Positions 1 through 6,626 of a DNA stretch of 15,417 bases are shown here, one piece after another. Position numbers and translations under genes: made by a program. A model generated the notes under the pieces. That model did no database searches. It saw only the letters and a list, made by a program, of their open reading frames with translations, and had not been told where the DNA came from. The DNA is from an uncultured Alistipes sp. (lineage in GTDB: Bacteria; Bacteroidota; Bacteroidia; Bacteroidales; Rikenellaceae). Positions within the stretch are counted from its first letter, which is position 1; each line of letters begins with the position of its first letter. The DNA lies in contig CATKXN010000057.1 of the NCBI GenBank assembly GCA_949840605.1, positions 1 through 15,417 of the forward strand, given 5' to 3'.

Positions 1-240
1 TACAACGCCGACGCCGCCTACGCCAAATACCTGTCGTCCGAAGCCGCCGCCGCATCGGCCCGGATCGCCTTCGCCTACGAGGAGCGGAAGGCCGAAGCGG
101 GACGCTCGACCGTGTTCGACTTCAACGACGCCAAAACGCGCATGGAAAAGGCCGAAGCCGAAGCCGTGCAGGCCAAATACGAATTCGTATTCCGTTCGAA
201 GATACTCGATTTCTACCGCGGAAAACCGATAACACGCTGA
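1..240 (+). CDS. TolC-family outer membrane efflux protein, C-terminal fragment
   Basis: This is the 3' end of a gene that begins upstream of the window; 79 codons and a TGA stop are visible. The fragment is a long amphipathic helix ending in the pattern typical of Bacteroidota TolC proteins: an EAGRSTVFDFNDAK segment, an alanine/glutamate-rich stretch, then AKYEFVFRSKILDFYRGKPI. In TolC proteins this part is the last periplasmic barrel helix, which returns to the outer membrane. The family forms the outer membrane exit channel of tripartite efflux pumps (RND or ABC type) or of type I secretion. Substrate and partner proteins cannot be judged because the rest of the gene and any pump operon lie outside. 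A perfect hairpin 33 bases after the stop probably ends the transcript. Confidence 0.82.
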   Translation, partial: YNADAAYAKYLSSEAAAASARIAFAYEERKAEAGRSTVFDFNDAKTRMEKAEAEAVQAKYEFVFRSKILDFYRGKPITR

Positions 241-272
241 AACGTCCGGTCCCGGATAAACGATTTCAAACA

Positions 273-302
273 AATAGGGCGACCTAAAACGGTCGCCCTA
301 TT
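273..302. terminator. Perfect 12-bp hairpin, probable bidirectional terminator
   Basis: The stem AATAGGGCGACC pairs perfectly with GGTCGCCCTATT around a 6-nt loop. On the plus strand it follows the TolC-family stop by 32 bases and would end that transcript, although the downstream T-run is weak (TATTGCTG). Read on the minus strand, the stem is followed by TATTTGTTTG, a better T-rich tail, and it lies at the end of a short region with its own minus-strand promoter. Use in both directions is therefore likely. Confidence 0.8.
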
Positions 303-325
303 GCTGTCCGCAACCTCATTCCCAA

Positions 326-409
326 TTAAGGTTCGAACAGTCTCCGGTGTGAAACCCGGACTTCCTCCGGCAGAAAAGCCCTTCGTGCGTCACTGGTGTT
401 CATACTCAT
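326..409 (-). CDS. Possible 27-aa small ORF inside the candidate small transcript
   Basis: The open frame starts with ATG at 409 (a second ATG in frame at 403) and ends with TAA at 326-328. It would encode a basic peptide beginning MSMNTSDARRAFLPEE and ending HRRLFEP. The frame fits exactly between the minus-strand promoter and the terminator hairpin. Against it: there is no obvious ribosome binding site, the leader would be about 5-11 nt, and a 27-codon frame can arise by chance. No membrane segment or known toxin-like pattern is visible. It is listed so that it can be tested, not as an established gene. Confidence 0.2.
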   Translation of the reverse strand: MSMNTSDARRAFLPEEVRVSHRRLFEP

Positions 410-419
410 CCCACCGACA

Positions 420-450
420 CAAATATACAATATATTATTTAATCCACAAA
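420..450 (-). promoter_or_regulatory. Bacteroidota-type promoter, minus strand
   Basis: On the minus strand a -33 element TTTG (447-450) is followed by exactly 19 bases and a -7 element TATATTTG (420-427). This agrees fully with the Bacteroidota primary sigma consensus TTTG-N19-21-TAnnTTTG. It lies in a strikingly AT-rich patch of an otherwise GC-rich sequence. Transcription would start near 413-416 and run towards the TolC-family gene, ending at the hairpin at 273-302. It points away from the transporter at 573, so it does not serve that gene. Confidence 0.65.
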
Positions 451-542
451 CAAACGGGCGTTTTCGCATCCATCATGGGCCGAATTATTCACACAAACCA
501 CTTTTCGTGCGGCAAAAAGGCGGCAATCCGGAAAATTTGACC

Positions 543-550
543 TACTTTTG
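543..550 (+). promoter_or_regulatory. -7 promoter box for the transporter gene
   Basis: TACTTTTG matches the Bacteroidota -7 consensus TAnnTTTG and lies 22 bases before the ATG at 573. No good TTTG -33 element is seen 19-21 bases upstream. It gives a short leader and argues that the transporter starts at 573 and not at in-frame codons further upstream. Confidence 0.5.
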
Positions 551-572
551 CAGCGGTTTCAACGGCAAAAAG

Positions 573-2234
573 ATGAATTGGCTTCAAGAATTGCTCGTCG
601 AGCACTCGGCACTGCAGGCCGTCGTGGTGATTTCGCTCATTTCGACGATCGGTATCGGGCTGGGCAAGATCCGTTTCTTCGGCATCTCGCTCGGCACGGC
701 TTTCATCTTCTTCGTGGGGATCATGGCCGGGCATTTCGGGCTGTCGCTCGACCCGGCGATGCTGACCTACGCCGAGAGCTTCGGACTGGTGATCTTCGTC
801 TACGCCCTCGGTCTGCAGGTGGGACCGGGCTTTTTCAGTTCGATGCGCGTCGACGGGCTGCGGCTGATGTCGCCGGCCGTCGCCGTTGTGCTGCTCGGCA
901 CGGCGCTGGCCGCGGCGCTGAGCTACGCCTTCAGGATTCCGATGTCCGACATGTCGGGCATCCTCTGCGGCGCGACGACCAACACCCCGGCGCTGGGAGC
1001 CGCACAGCAGGCCCTGCAACAGATGGGAATGGACGCCAACGGCGCCGCGCTGAGCTGCGCCGTAGCCTATCCGCTGGGGGTCGTGGGCGTGATTCTGGCC
1101 ATGGTCTTCCTGCGCAAACTCTTCGTGCGCCCCGCGGACCTGCCGGGTCCGGACGCCGAACACCACAAGAACGTCTTCATCGCCAGCTACCGCCTCACCA
1201 ACCCCGCCGTCTTCGGCAAAAGCGTGCACGAAATCGCGACCCACAGCCACCATCATTTCGTCATTTCGCGTCTGTGGCGCGACGGCCGGGTGTCGATCCC
1301 CACGTCGGACATGACGCTCGGCGCGGGCGACGTGATCCTCGTCATCACCACCCCCGGCGACGCCGACGCCCTGCGGCTGATCTTCGGCGAGCAGGAACAG
1401 AAGGACTGGAACAAGGAGAATATCGACTGGAACGCCGTAGACCGGCAGCTCATATCGCAGCGCATTCTGGTGACGCGCCCCGAAATCAACGGCAAAAAGC
1501 TCTCGCAGCTGCGTCTGCGCAACAATTACGGCATCAACATCAGCCGCGTATACCGTTCGGGAGTGCAGCTGTTGGCGACCCCCGACCTGCGGCTCCAGAT
1601 GGGCGACCGCCTGACGGTGGTGGGCGAAGCGCAGGCGATCCGCAACGTCGAGAGGATCCTCGGCAACGCCGTGAAGAGCCTCAACGAGCCCAATCTCGTG
1701 GCGGTCTTCATCGGCCTGATCCTCGGTCTGACGCTCGGAAGCATCCCCATCGCGATCCCCGGCATTTCGATCCCCGTGAAACTCGGACTCGCGGGCGGTC
1801 CGATCATCGTCGGCATCCTCATCGGCACGTTCGGCCCCCGGCTCCACATGATCACCTACACCACGCAGAGCGCCAACCTGATGCTCCGCGCCCTGGGGCT
1901 CTCGATGTACCTCGCCTGCCTCGGGCTCGACGCCGGGGCGCACTTCTTCGAGACCGTCATGCGGCCCGAAGGGGCGCTGTGGATCGCCATCGGCTTCGTG
2001 CTGACCTTCGTGCCGGTGGTGCTGGTCGGAGTGTTCGCCCTCCGGGCTCTGAAAGTCGATTTCGGCTCGGTGTCGGGCCTGCTGTGCGGCAGCATGGCCA
2101 ATCCCATGGCCCTGAACTATGCCAACGACACCATCGAGGGCGACAACCCCTCGGTCTCCTACGCCACGGTCTACCCGGTCTGCATGTTCCTGCGCGTGAT
2201 CATCATTCAGGTGATGCTGATGCTGGTGCTTTAG
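573..2234 (+). CDS. AspT/YidE-family (AAE) transporter with two RCK_C domains
   Basis: The product is 553 aa, an inner membrane protein of the aspartate:alanine exchanger family (YidE/YbjL/AspT type). Two homologous hydrophobic halves (residues about 12-185 and 375-553) each carry the family's small-residue motif: GATTNTPAL at 133-141 and GSMANPMAL at 506-514. Between them lie two cytoplasmic TrkA-C (RCK_C) domains at about 200-270 and 290-365, which bind small ligands in related proteins and probably gate transport. Length and order match the family. The best characterised member, AspT, exchanges aspartate for alanine, but substrates of most members are unknown and none is claimed here. The ATG at 573 was chosen because a -7 box lies just upstream and the first hydrophobic helix starts at once; an in-frame extension to 396 would cross the promoter region. 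The 3' end overlaps the convergent channel gene by 32 bp. Confidence 0.88.
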   Translation: MNWLQELLVEHSALQAVVVISLISTIGIGLGKIRFFGISLGTAFIFFVGIMAGHFGLSLDPAMLTYAESFGLVIFVYALGLQVGPGFFSSMRVDGLRLMSPAVAVVLLGTALAAALSYAFRIPMSDMSGILCGATTNTPALGAAQQALQQMGMDANGAALSCAVAYPLGVVGVILAMVFLRKLFVRPADLPGPDAEHHKNVFIASYRLTNPAVFGKSVHEIATHSHHHFVISRLWRDGRVSIPTSDMTLGAGDVILVITTPGDADALRLIFGEQEQKDWNKENIDWNAVDRQLISQRILVTRPEINGKKLSQLRLRNNYGINISRVYRSGVQLLATPDLRLQMGDRLTVVGEAQAIRNVERILGNAVKSLNEPNLVAVFIGLILGLTLGSIPIAIPGISIPVKLGLAGGPIIVGILIGTFGPRLHMITYTTQSANLMLRALGLSMYLACLGLDAGAHFFETVMRPEGALWIAIGFVLTFVPVVLVGVFALRALKVDFGSVSGLLCGSMANPMALNYANDTIEGDNPSVSYATVYPVCMFLRVIIIQVMLMLVL

Positions 2235-3564
2235 CCTCCGACGAGGTGTCCTGCGCATCAGGCGGAATGTTTTGCGGCGCGGACGGCACCCCGGTCTGCG
2301 GCGCCGGAGCGCGCAGCGACGCGATATCCCCGCCCGTCGGGTTCTGGAAAACCCGCAGCCCGAATTCCGGGATCACGGCCAGCACATGGTCGAAAACATC
2401 CGACTGAATCCCTTCGTAATCCACCCAGACGACCGTATTCGTAAAGAAATAGAGCTGCATCGGAATTCCCGTTTCCGTCGGCTGCAACTGGCGCACCATC
2501 AGCGTCATCGACTTGTTCACCGGCACCTCGTTCTGCAGGTAGCGCACCAGATAGGCCCGGAAAATCCCGAGGTTGGTCTGGTGCAGCCCGTTGACCCGCC
2601 GTTCGGCGGCCCCGATGCCGTGCGCGGCATTGTAGGCCTCGATCCGCCGCTCGGTCTCCTCGACATAGTCTTTGATCAGGTCGATGGTGCGGTAGTGGTC
2701 CAGCATCTCGGGGGTGCAGAACCGCACGCTGGTCATGTCGATCGACACCGAGCGCATCACACGCCGTCCGCCCGAGAGCTGCATGGCGTGCCAGTTGATG
2801 AAGGAATCGGTCGTCAGCAGATAGGGCGGCAGCATGACGAGCGTATTGTCCCAGTTGCGGATCTTGACCGTCGTCAGCGACACCTCCTCGACATTTCCGT
2901 CGGCGCCGTACTTGGGGACCGAAATCCAGTCCCCGACTTTGAGCATATCGTTGGCCGAGAGCTGGATGCCCGACACGAAGCCGAGGATGCTGTCGCGGAA
3001 AATCAGCATCAGCACGGCCGCCGAAGCCCCCAGCCCCGTGAGGAGGATGGCCGGCGACTTGTCCAGGAGAATCGAGACGGTCATGATGGCGCAGATCAGC
3101 GCCGCAATGCCCTGCGCCGTCTGCCGCAGCCCCTTGATGGGTTTGTTCTGCCACGCCGGACGCGACGCGGCGATGTAAAAGGCGGCATAGAGAAGCGCAT
3201 TGACGAAGCGAAAGACCGTGACGACGATATAGACCTGCATGAGCCGCATCACGATCACGCGCCCGGCGGATTTCTCCTCGAAGACGACCGGCAGCACCAC
3301 GGCCAGCACGATCGCGCTCAGAATATGGCACATACGGTTGAGCACCGGAACGCTGAAGAGCGTGTCGTCCCATTTGGCCCGCGTGCGCGTGACGAGTTTG
3401 CGCACTCCGCGCACGATTCCCCAGCGCAGCAGCAGGTCGAGGACCACGGCGGCCGCCACGACCAGCGCGAAAGCCACCCAGCGATCCCAGCCGTCGTCGG
3501 CGGATGTCGTCACCCCCAGCCAGCCCAGAAAGGCGTCGGTCCAGCGTTTCAGATGTGTTTGCAT
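2203..3564 (-). CDS. MscS-family mechanosensitive channel, YbdG-like
   Basis: The product is 453 aa, a small-conductance mechanosensitive channel of the inner membrane. Predicted membrane helices lie near residues 27-50, 75-95, 103-133 and 150-166. The pore helix and start of the beta domain follow at about 168-250 (LLTGLGASAAVLMLIFRDS, then GDWISVPKYGADGNVEEVSL). The segment SFINWHAMQLSGGRRVMRS resembles E. coli YbdG more than MscS itself. Such channels open under membrane tension and release solutes during osmotic downshock. The last 25 residues are rich in Ala, Ser and Pro, look disordered, and overlap the transporter gene antisense. The gene follows the Nudix gene by 81 nt with no clear promoter box in between, so it may be the end of the minus-strand operon; that gap can form an imperfect hairpin. 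Confidence 0.88.
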   Translation of the reverse strand: MQTHLKRWTDAFLGWLGVTTSADDGWDRWVAFALVVAAAVVLDLLLRWGIVRGVRKLVTRTRAKWDDTLFSVPVLNRMCHILSAIVLAVVLPVVFEEKSAGRVIVMRLMQVYIVVTVFRFVNALLYAAFYIAASRPAWQNKPIKGLRQTAQGIAALICAIMTVSILLDKSPAILLTGLGASAAVLMLIFRDSILGFVSGIQLSANDMLKVGDWISVPKYGADGNVEEVSLTTVKIRNWDNTLVMLPPYLLTTDSFINWHAMQLSGGRRVMRSVSIDMTSVRFCTPEMLDHYRTIDLIKDYVEETERRIEAYNAAHGIGAAERRVNGLHQTNLGIFRAYLVRYLQNEVPVNKSMTLMVRQLQPTETGIPMQLYFFTNTVVWVDYEGIQSDVFDHVLAVIPEFGLRVFQNPTGGDIASLRAPAPQTGVPSAPQNIPPDAQDTSSEAKAPASASPE

Positions 3565-3645
3565 ACCCCGGTCCGTATCAATTTTCGGGCCTCAGACGGA
3601 ACTGCGGCCGAAAACCCGGAAACGGCGACGGTACGGACAACGGAA

Positions 3646-4146
3646 TCAACCGAGAACCAGACCGACCTCGCCTTCGAAATTGGGGGTGAAAATCCCTTTG
3701 CCCAGATTCCCGCGAATCTCCTGCGGAGACCAGAAGCGTCCGCCGTCCAATTCGTCGCTCGGACGGACCGGGCCGTCGCAGACCGCCCGGAAGACATGGA
3801 CCAGTTCGCGCTCGCGCTCCGAGCGGAACTCGTAGACGGCGACCGCCTCGGGAGTGAACTCCGTGATGCCCAGCTCTTCGCGGACCTCGCGCCGCAGTGC
3901 CTCGGCGACCGTCTCGCCAAAGTCCACATGCCCGCCCACGGCCGTATCCCACCGCCCGGGCTGGATGTCCTTCCACTCGGGACGCTTCTGCAGGTAGAGT
4001 TCCCCGCGCGAATTGAAAACATGGAGGTGCACCACCGGGTGCAGCAGCATCGAGCCGCCGTGGCACTCGCCGCGCGTGGCGCTGCCGACGACCCGGCCGG
4101 AGGAATCGACTACGGGAAAAATCTCTTCGCTGTTATCGCTGTTCAT
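3646..4146 (-). CDS. Nudix hydrolase, YfcD/Idi-like
   Basis: The product is 166 aa and carries a complete Nudix box at residues 72-94 (G-x5-E-x7-REVREELGI), which binds the metal and the diphosphate of the substrate. The N-terminal part (EIFPVVDSSGRVVGSATRGE, then HPVVHLHVFNSRGELYLQKR) is typical of the subgroup that includes YfcD and is related to isopentenyl-diphosphate isomerase. The overall length agrees with stand-alone Nudix enzymes. These hydrolyse nucleoside diphosphates linked to other groups; the substrate of this one is not predictable from sequence. The ATG at 4146 lies 47 nt after the OstA-like stop. The frame stays open much further upstream, but that part runs inside the OstA-like gene in another frame and is not used. 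Being a cytoplasmic enzyme, it is functionally unlike its envelope neighbours. Confidence 0.85.
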   Translation of the reverse strand: MNSDNSEEIFPVVDSSGRVVGSATRGECHGGSMLLHPVVHLHVFNSRGELYLQKRPEWKDIQPGRWDTAVGGHVDFGETVAEALRREVREELGITEFTPEAVAVYEFRSERERELVHVFRAVCDGPVRPSDELDGGRFWSPQEIRGNLGKGIFTPNFEGEVGLVLG

Positions 4147-4193
4147 GGCGGAATGATTTCGGATGCGTACCGGAAGTCCCCGGAACCGGCGGA

Positions 4194-6623
4194 TCAGAGT
4201 TCGGGGCCCGACTCCCGCGGCTGACCGACTTCGAAGCCCAGCGCCCGCATCCACTCCACGGTGGCGGCATCGACCAGTTCGCTGCGGTCGGTCCAGCGGC
4301 GCTCCTCGATCAGGCGTTTCTTGCGCTCCTCGAGGTGCTTCAGCAGCGGGAAATCCGGATGGGGCAGCTGCGACCTGGCCTCGCGCTGCGAGGGACGGAT
4401 CGTGCGGTCGAAGACGTCGGCCTGCGTCGGACGCCGCGCCCCCTCCCACTTGAACCCTTTGAGGAAGAGTTCCTGATCGGGCGGAATCTTGTCCATCGGA
4501 TAGATGTGCCAGTCGGGGTCCTTGCGATAGACGATCGTCACGACCTGCTTGTCCTCGATGTAGAACGAGCAGTCGCCGCTCTCGATGACACCGACGCCCG
4601 TGATCTGAGGCGGCTCGCCGTCCTGCATGTAATAGATCGTCTGGGCATTGCCGTTGACATCGTTGCGATAGATCGCATTGTCGCGGAAATAGGCCGTCAT
4701 CTGCTTGCCCGCCACCTGGTTGTAATGGAGCGTATCGAGCTGGGCGACCATCATGGGGCTGCCGACGAACTCGGCGCGCGTGATCTGCTGATTCTCGGTG
4801 AAAATATCCATTACGTCGGAGGTGATCTGGTTGGACTGGTTCCACAGCACGGGATTGATGTACATGTGGATCGTCGAGTCGGTGCTGACGGCCGTGATCG
4901 AATCGCATACGGCCTGGAAATCAGAACGGTATATACGCACGTCGCGGAAACCTTTCAGCAGGCGGTAGACCGAGTCGGCGGACACGGCCAGCGAATCGAC
5001 CGAATCGGCGGGAATCAGCATCGCCAGCGAGTCGGCGGCCAGCGAATCGGCCGTCCGCATCAGCAGCGAATCCTTCTCCAGGGAATTGCGGCCGATCAGC
5101 GAGTCGATCTCGCGCAACGCCGTGGAGTCGACGGGTATCACCTTGCCTTTGCGCGCCGCACGGGCCTGACGGGCGCGGAGTTTCGATTCGGCCTTGAGCC
5201 TGCGGGCCGCAAGACGCTTCTCCTCGCGCTCCTTCTGGGCCAGCAGCTTGGCCGTGGCCTTCTCCTGTCGCTGTGCGGCGATCTGTTCGAGCTTCTCCTT
5301 TTTGGCTTTGGCGGCGGCGGCTTTCAGGGCGGCCTTGGCCTTGATTTCCTGCTCTTTCAGATAGGCCTTCCGGGCGTCGCCGACCAGCGTGTCGAGGGGA
5401 TTGACCGCCGGAACGGCCAGCGAATCGGTCCCCCGCAGCGAGTCGGGAAGTTCCGGACGAGCCAGAGAATCGGCGTCTCCGGGACGGGCCAACGAATCGA
5501 GCGTCCCGGACGGCAGGGAGCGTCCGGGCGAGTCCGTCACGGTCCGGCCGGCAGGCAGGGAATCGACCCCGTGAACGGGCCGTCCTCCCGTGGAATCGGG
5601 CTTCACGCGCGCCAGCGAGTCGGCTTTCGCCGCCTCGGCAGCCCGGCGCAGGGCATTTTCATTGATCGTGAAGAGGAACATCGAGTCGGCGCGCATGAAG
5701 AGCGAATCGCCCTGCGAAAGGTCGTAGCTCACCACGGCGGGACGCCGCGTGAGGATCGCGTCGCCCGGCTCCTTCCAGTATTCGCCGTAGTCGCCGAAAG
5801 CCAGCACCTTGTGTTCGGTGTCGTCCAGCTGGAGGTCGTGCCGCAGGATCACATGGTCCTTGGCGCGGTAGAAATCGAGGCTGTCGCTCCAGATCTCCTG
5901 CTTTTCGGTCAGGATGTACCCGTTGCGCGTGACGATATAGAGCGTGTCGAGTTTGTCGTAGGCTCCCCGGTCAGCGTAGAGGTAGTCGCCGTCCTTGTTC
6001 CAGATATTGGTGTGTTCGAAAAAGAAGGCGTTGTCCGTGGCCATGTTGTAGACCACCGAATCGCCCTTGAGCTCGTACTCGTCGTTGCGCATCTCCACGC
6101 GGTCGACGGCGATCAGCTCCTTCGTGTCGGCATAGTAGTACCCGCGGACCGATTCGAGCAGGTTCTCGCGGTTCAGCATCACGCCGCCGTCGTCGAATTT
6201 CCCAACGTTGCTCTTGGTGTTGAAGAGAAACTGATAGGTGTAGAGCGTGGCGTCGCCGTCCACCACCTTGACGATGTCGGAATAGACCCGCGCCTCGTTC
6301 GCATCGCCGTCGTACTCGGCCCGGTCGCCGTATATGTAGGTCGTATTCTTGTTGATGAGGACGTTGCCGAAGAACTCGATGCGCATGTCCGAATAGCGGA
6401 CGGCCGAGTCGCAGGTGATGACGGCTCCGTTGTGCTGTGCGGCGAAGTTGCCCACCAGAAAGACCACCGAGTCGCCCGGAGCTACAGGCCCCATCAGGTC
6501 CGACTTGAGGTCGATGAGCTTCTTCTCGCCCTCCTCGGGTGCCGGAGCCTGCATGACGCTGCGCGCCGAAAGCACGCCGGCGGCAGCCAGCGCCACAGCG
6601 GCTATGGACACGAGCCTGCGCAC
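4194..6623 (-). CDS. OstA-like protein with long Ser/Asp-rich insert
   Basis: The product is 809 aa, with a signal peptide (residues 1 to about 22) and OstA/LptA-type repeats that resemble beta-jellyroll strands (about 40-320: 'ITCDSAVRYSDM', 'YIYGDRAEYDGD', 'YYYADTKELIAVDRVEM', 'LKGDSVVYNMAT'). OstA-family domains carry lipopolysaccharide between membranes; in Bacteroidota this type is common but little studied. Residues 325-555 interrupt the fold: DSLA-like triplets, then a Lys/Ala/Glu-rich probable coiled coil (about 418-495), then more DSL/DSV triplets. Residues about 558-705 resume the OstA-like pattern, and the basic C-terminus (730-809) looks helical. The start codon is GTG, preceded by only one sense codon (GCC) after the in-frame TAG of the surA-like gene, so translation is probably coupled. 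The neighbouring SurA-like chaperones support a role in outer membrane assembly. Confidence 0.82.
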   Translation of the reverse strand: MRRLVSIAAVALAAAGVLSARSVMQAPAPEEGEKKLIDLKSDLMGPVAPGDSVVFLVGNFAAQHNGAVITCDSAVRYSDMRIEFFGNVLINKNTTYIYGDRAEYDGDANEARVYSDIVKVVDGDATLYTYQFLFNTKSNVGKFDDGGVMLNRENLLESVRGYYYADTKELIAVDRVEMRNDEYELKGDSVVYNMATDNAFFFEHTNIWNKDGDYLYADRGAYDKLDTLYIVTRNGYILTEKQEIWSDSLDFYRAKDHVILRHDLQLDDTEHKVLAFGDYGEYWKEPGDAILTRRPAVVSYDLSQGDSLFMRADSMFLFTINENALRRAAEAAKADSLARVKPDSTGGRPVHGVDSLPAGRTVTDSPGRSLPSGTLDSLARPGDADSLARPELPDSLRGTDSLAVPAVNPLDTLVGDARKAYLKEQEIKAKAALKAAAAKAKKEKLEQIAAQRQEKATAKLLAQKEREEKRLAARRLKAESKLRARQARAARKGKVIPVDSTALREIDSLIGRNSLEKDSLLMRTADSLAADSLAMLIPADSVDSLAVSADSVYRLLKGFRDVRIYRSDFQAVCDSITAVSTDSTIHMYINPVLWNQSNQITSDVMDIFTENQQITRAEFVGSPMMVAQLDTLHYNQVAGKQMTAYFRDNAIYRNDVNGNAQTIYYMQDGEPPQITGVGVIESGDCSFYIEDKQVVTIVYRKDPDWHIYPMDKIPPDQELFLKGFKWEGARRPTQADVFDRTIRPSQREARSQLPHPDFPLLKHLEERKKRLIEERRWTDRSELVDAATVEWMRALGFEVGQPRESGPEL

Positions 6624-6626
6624 GGC

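Larger units (their letters stand above)
273..415 (-). ncRNA. Candidate small transcript (sRNA or small-peptide mRNA)
   Basis: A minus-strand promoter at 420-450 points into this segment, and the hairpin at 273-302 closes it, so a transcript of about 140 nt is predicted. Inside are short self-complementary blocks: GGTG with CACC near the 5' end (about 395-415), CCGG repeated three times so that neighbouring copies can pair (about 347-374), and AACCT with AGGTT (about 312-334). No known RNA family was recognised. The first ATG lies only about 5 nt behind the expected start of transcription, which favours a non-coding RNA over a normal mRNA, but a 27-codon open frame is also present. The inference rests on promoter plus terminator geometry; expression is not shown. 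Confidence 0.4.

Noticed and set aside
331..338. GTTCGAAC, similar to a tRNA T-loop
   Set aside because: No acceptor, D or anticodon stem can be drawn around it on either strand; the octamer is simply a palindrome.
347..378. Minus-strand string GGAGGAAGTCCGGG resembling a conserved block of RNase P RNA
   Set aside because: The rest of the roughly 350-nt RNase P RNA is absent; the region is bounded by a promoter and terminator only about 140 nt apart and the upstream gene occupies the remaining space.
396..572. N-terminal extension of the transporter to an upstream in-frame ATG
   Set aside because: It would run through AT-rich promoter DNA and a -7 box, and the added residues do not look like a transporter N-terminus.
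489..2258. Long minus-strand open frame opposite the transporter
   Set aside because: Composition is His/Asp/Glu/Arg-rich shadow sequence; the plus-strand product has clear membrane topology and family motifs.
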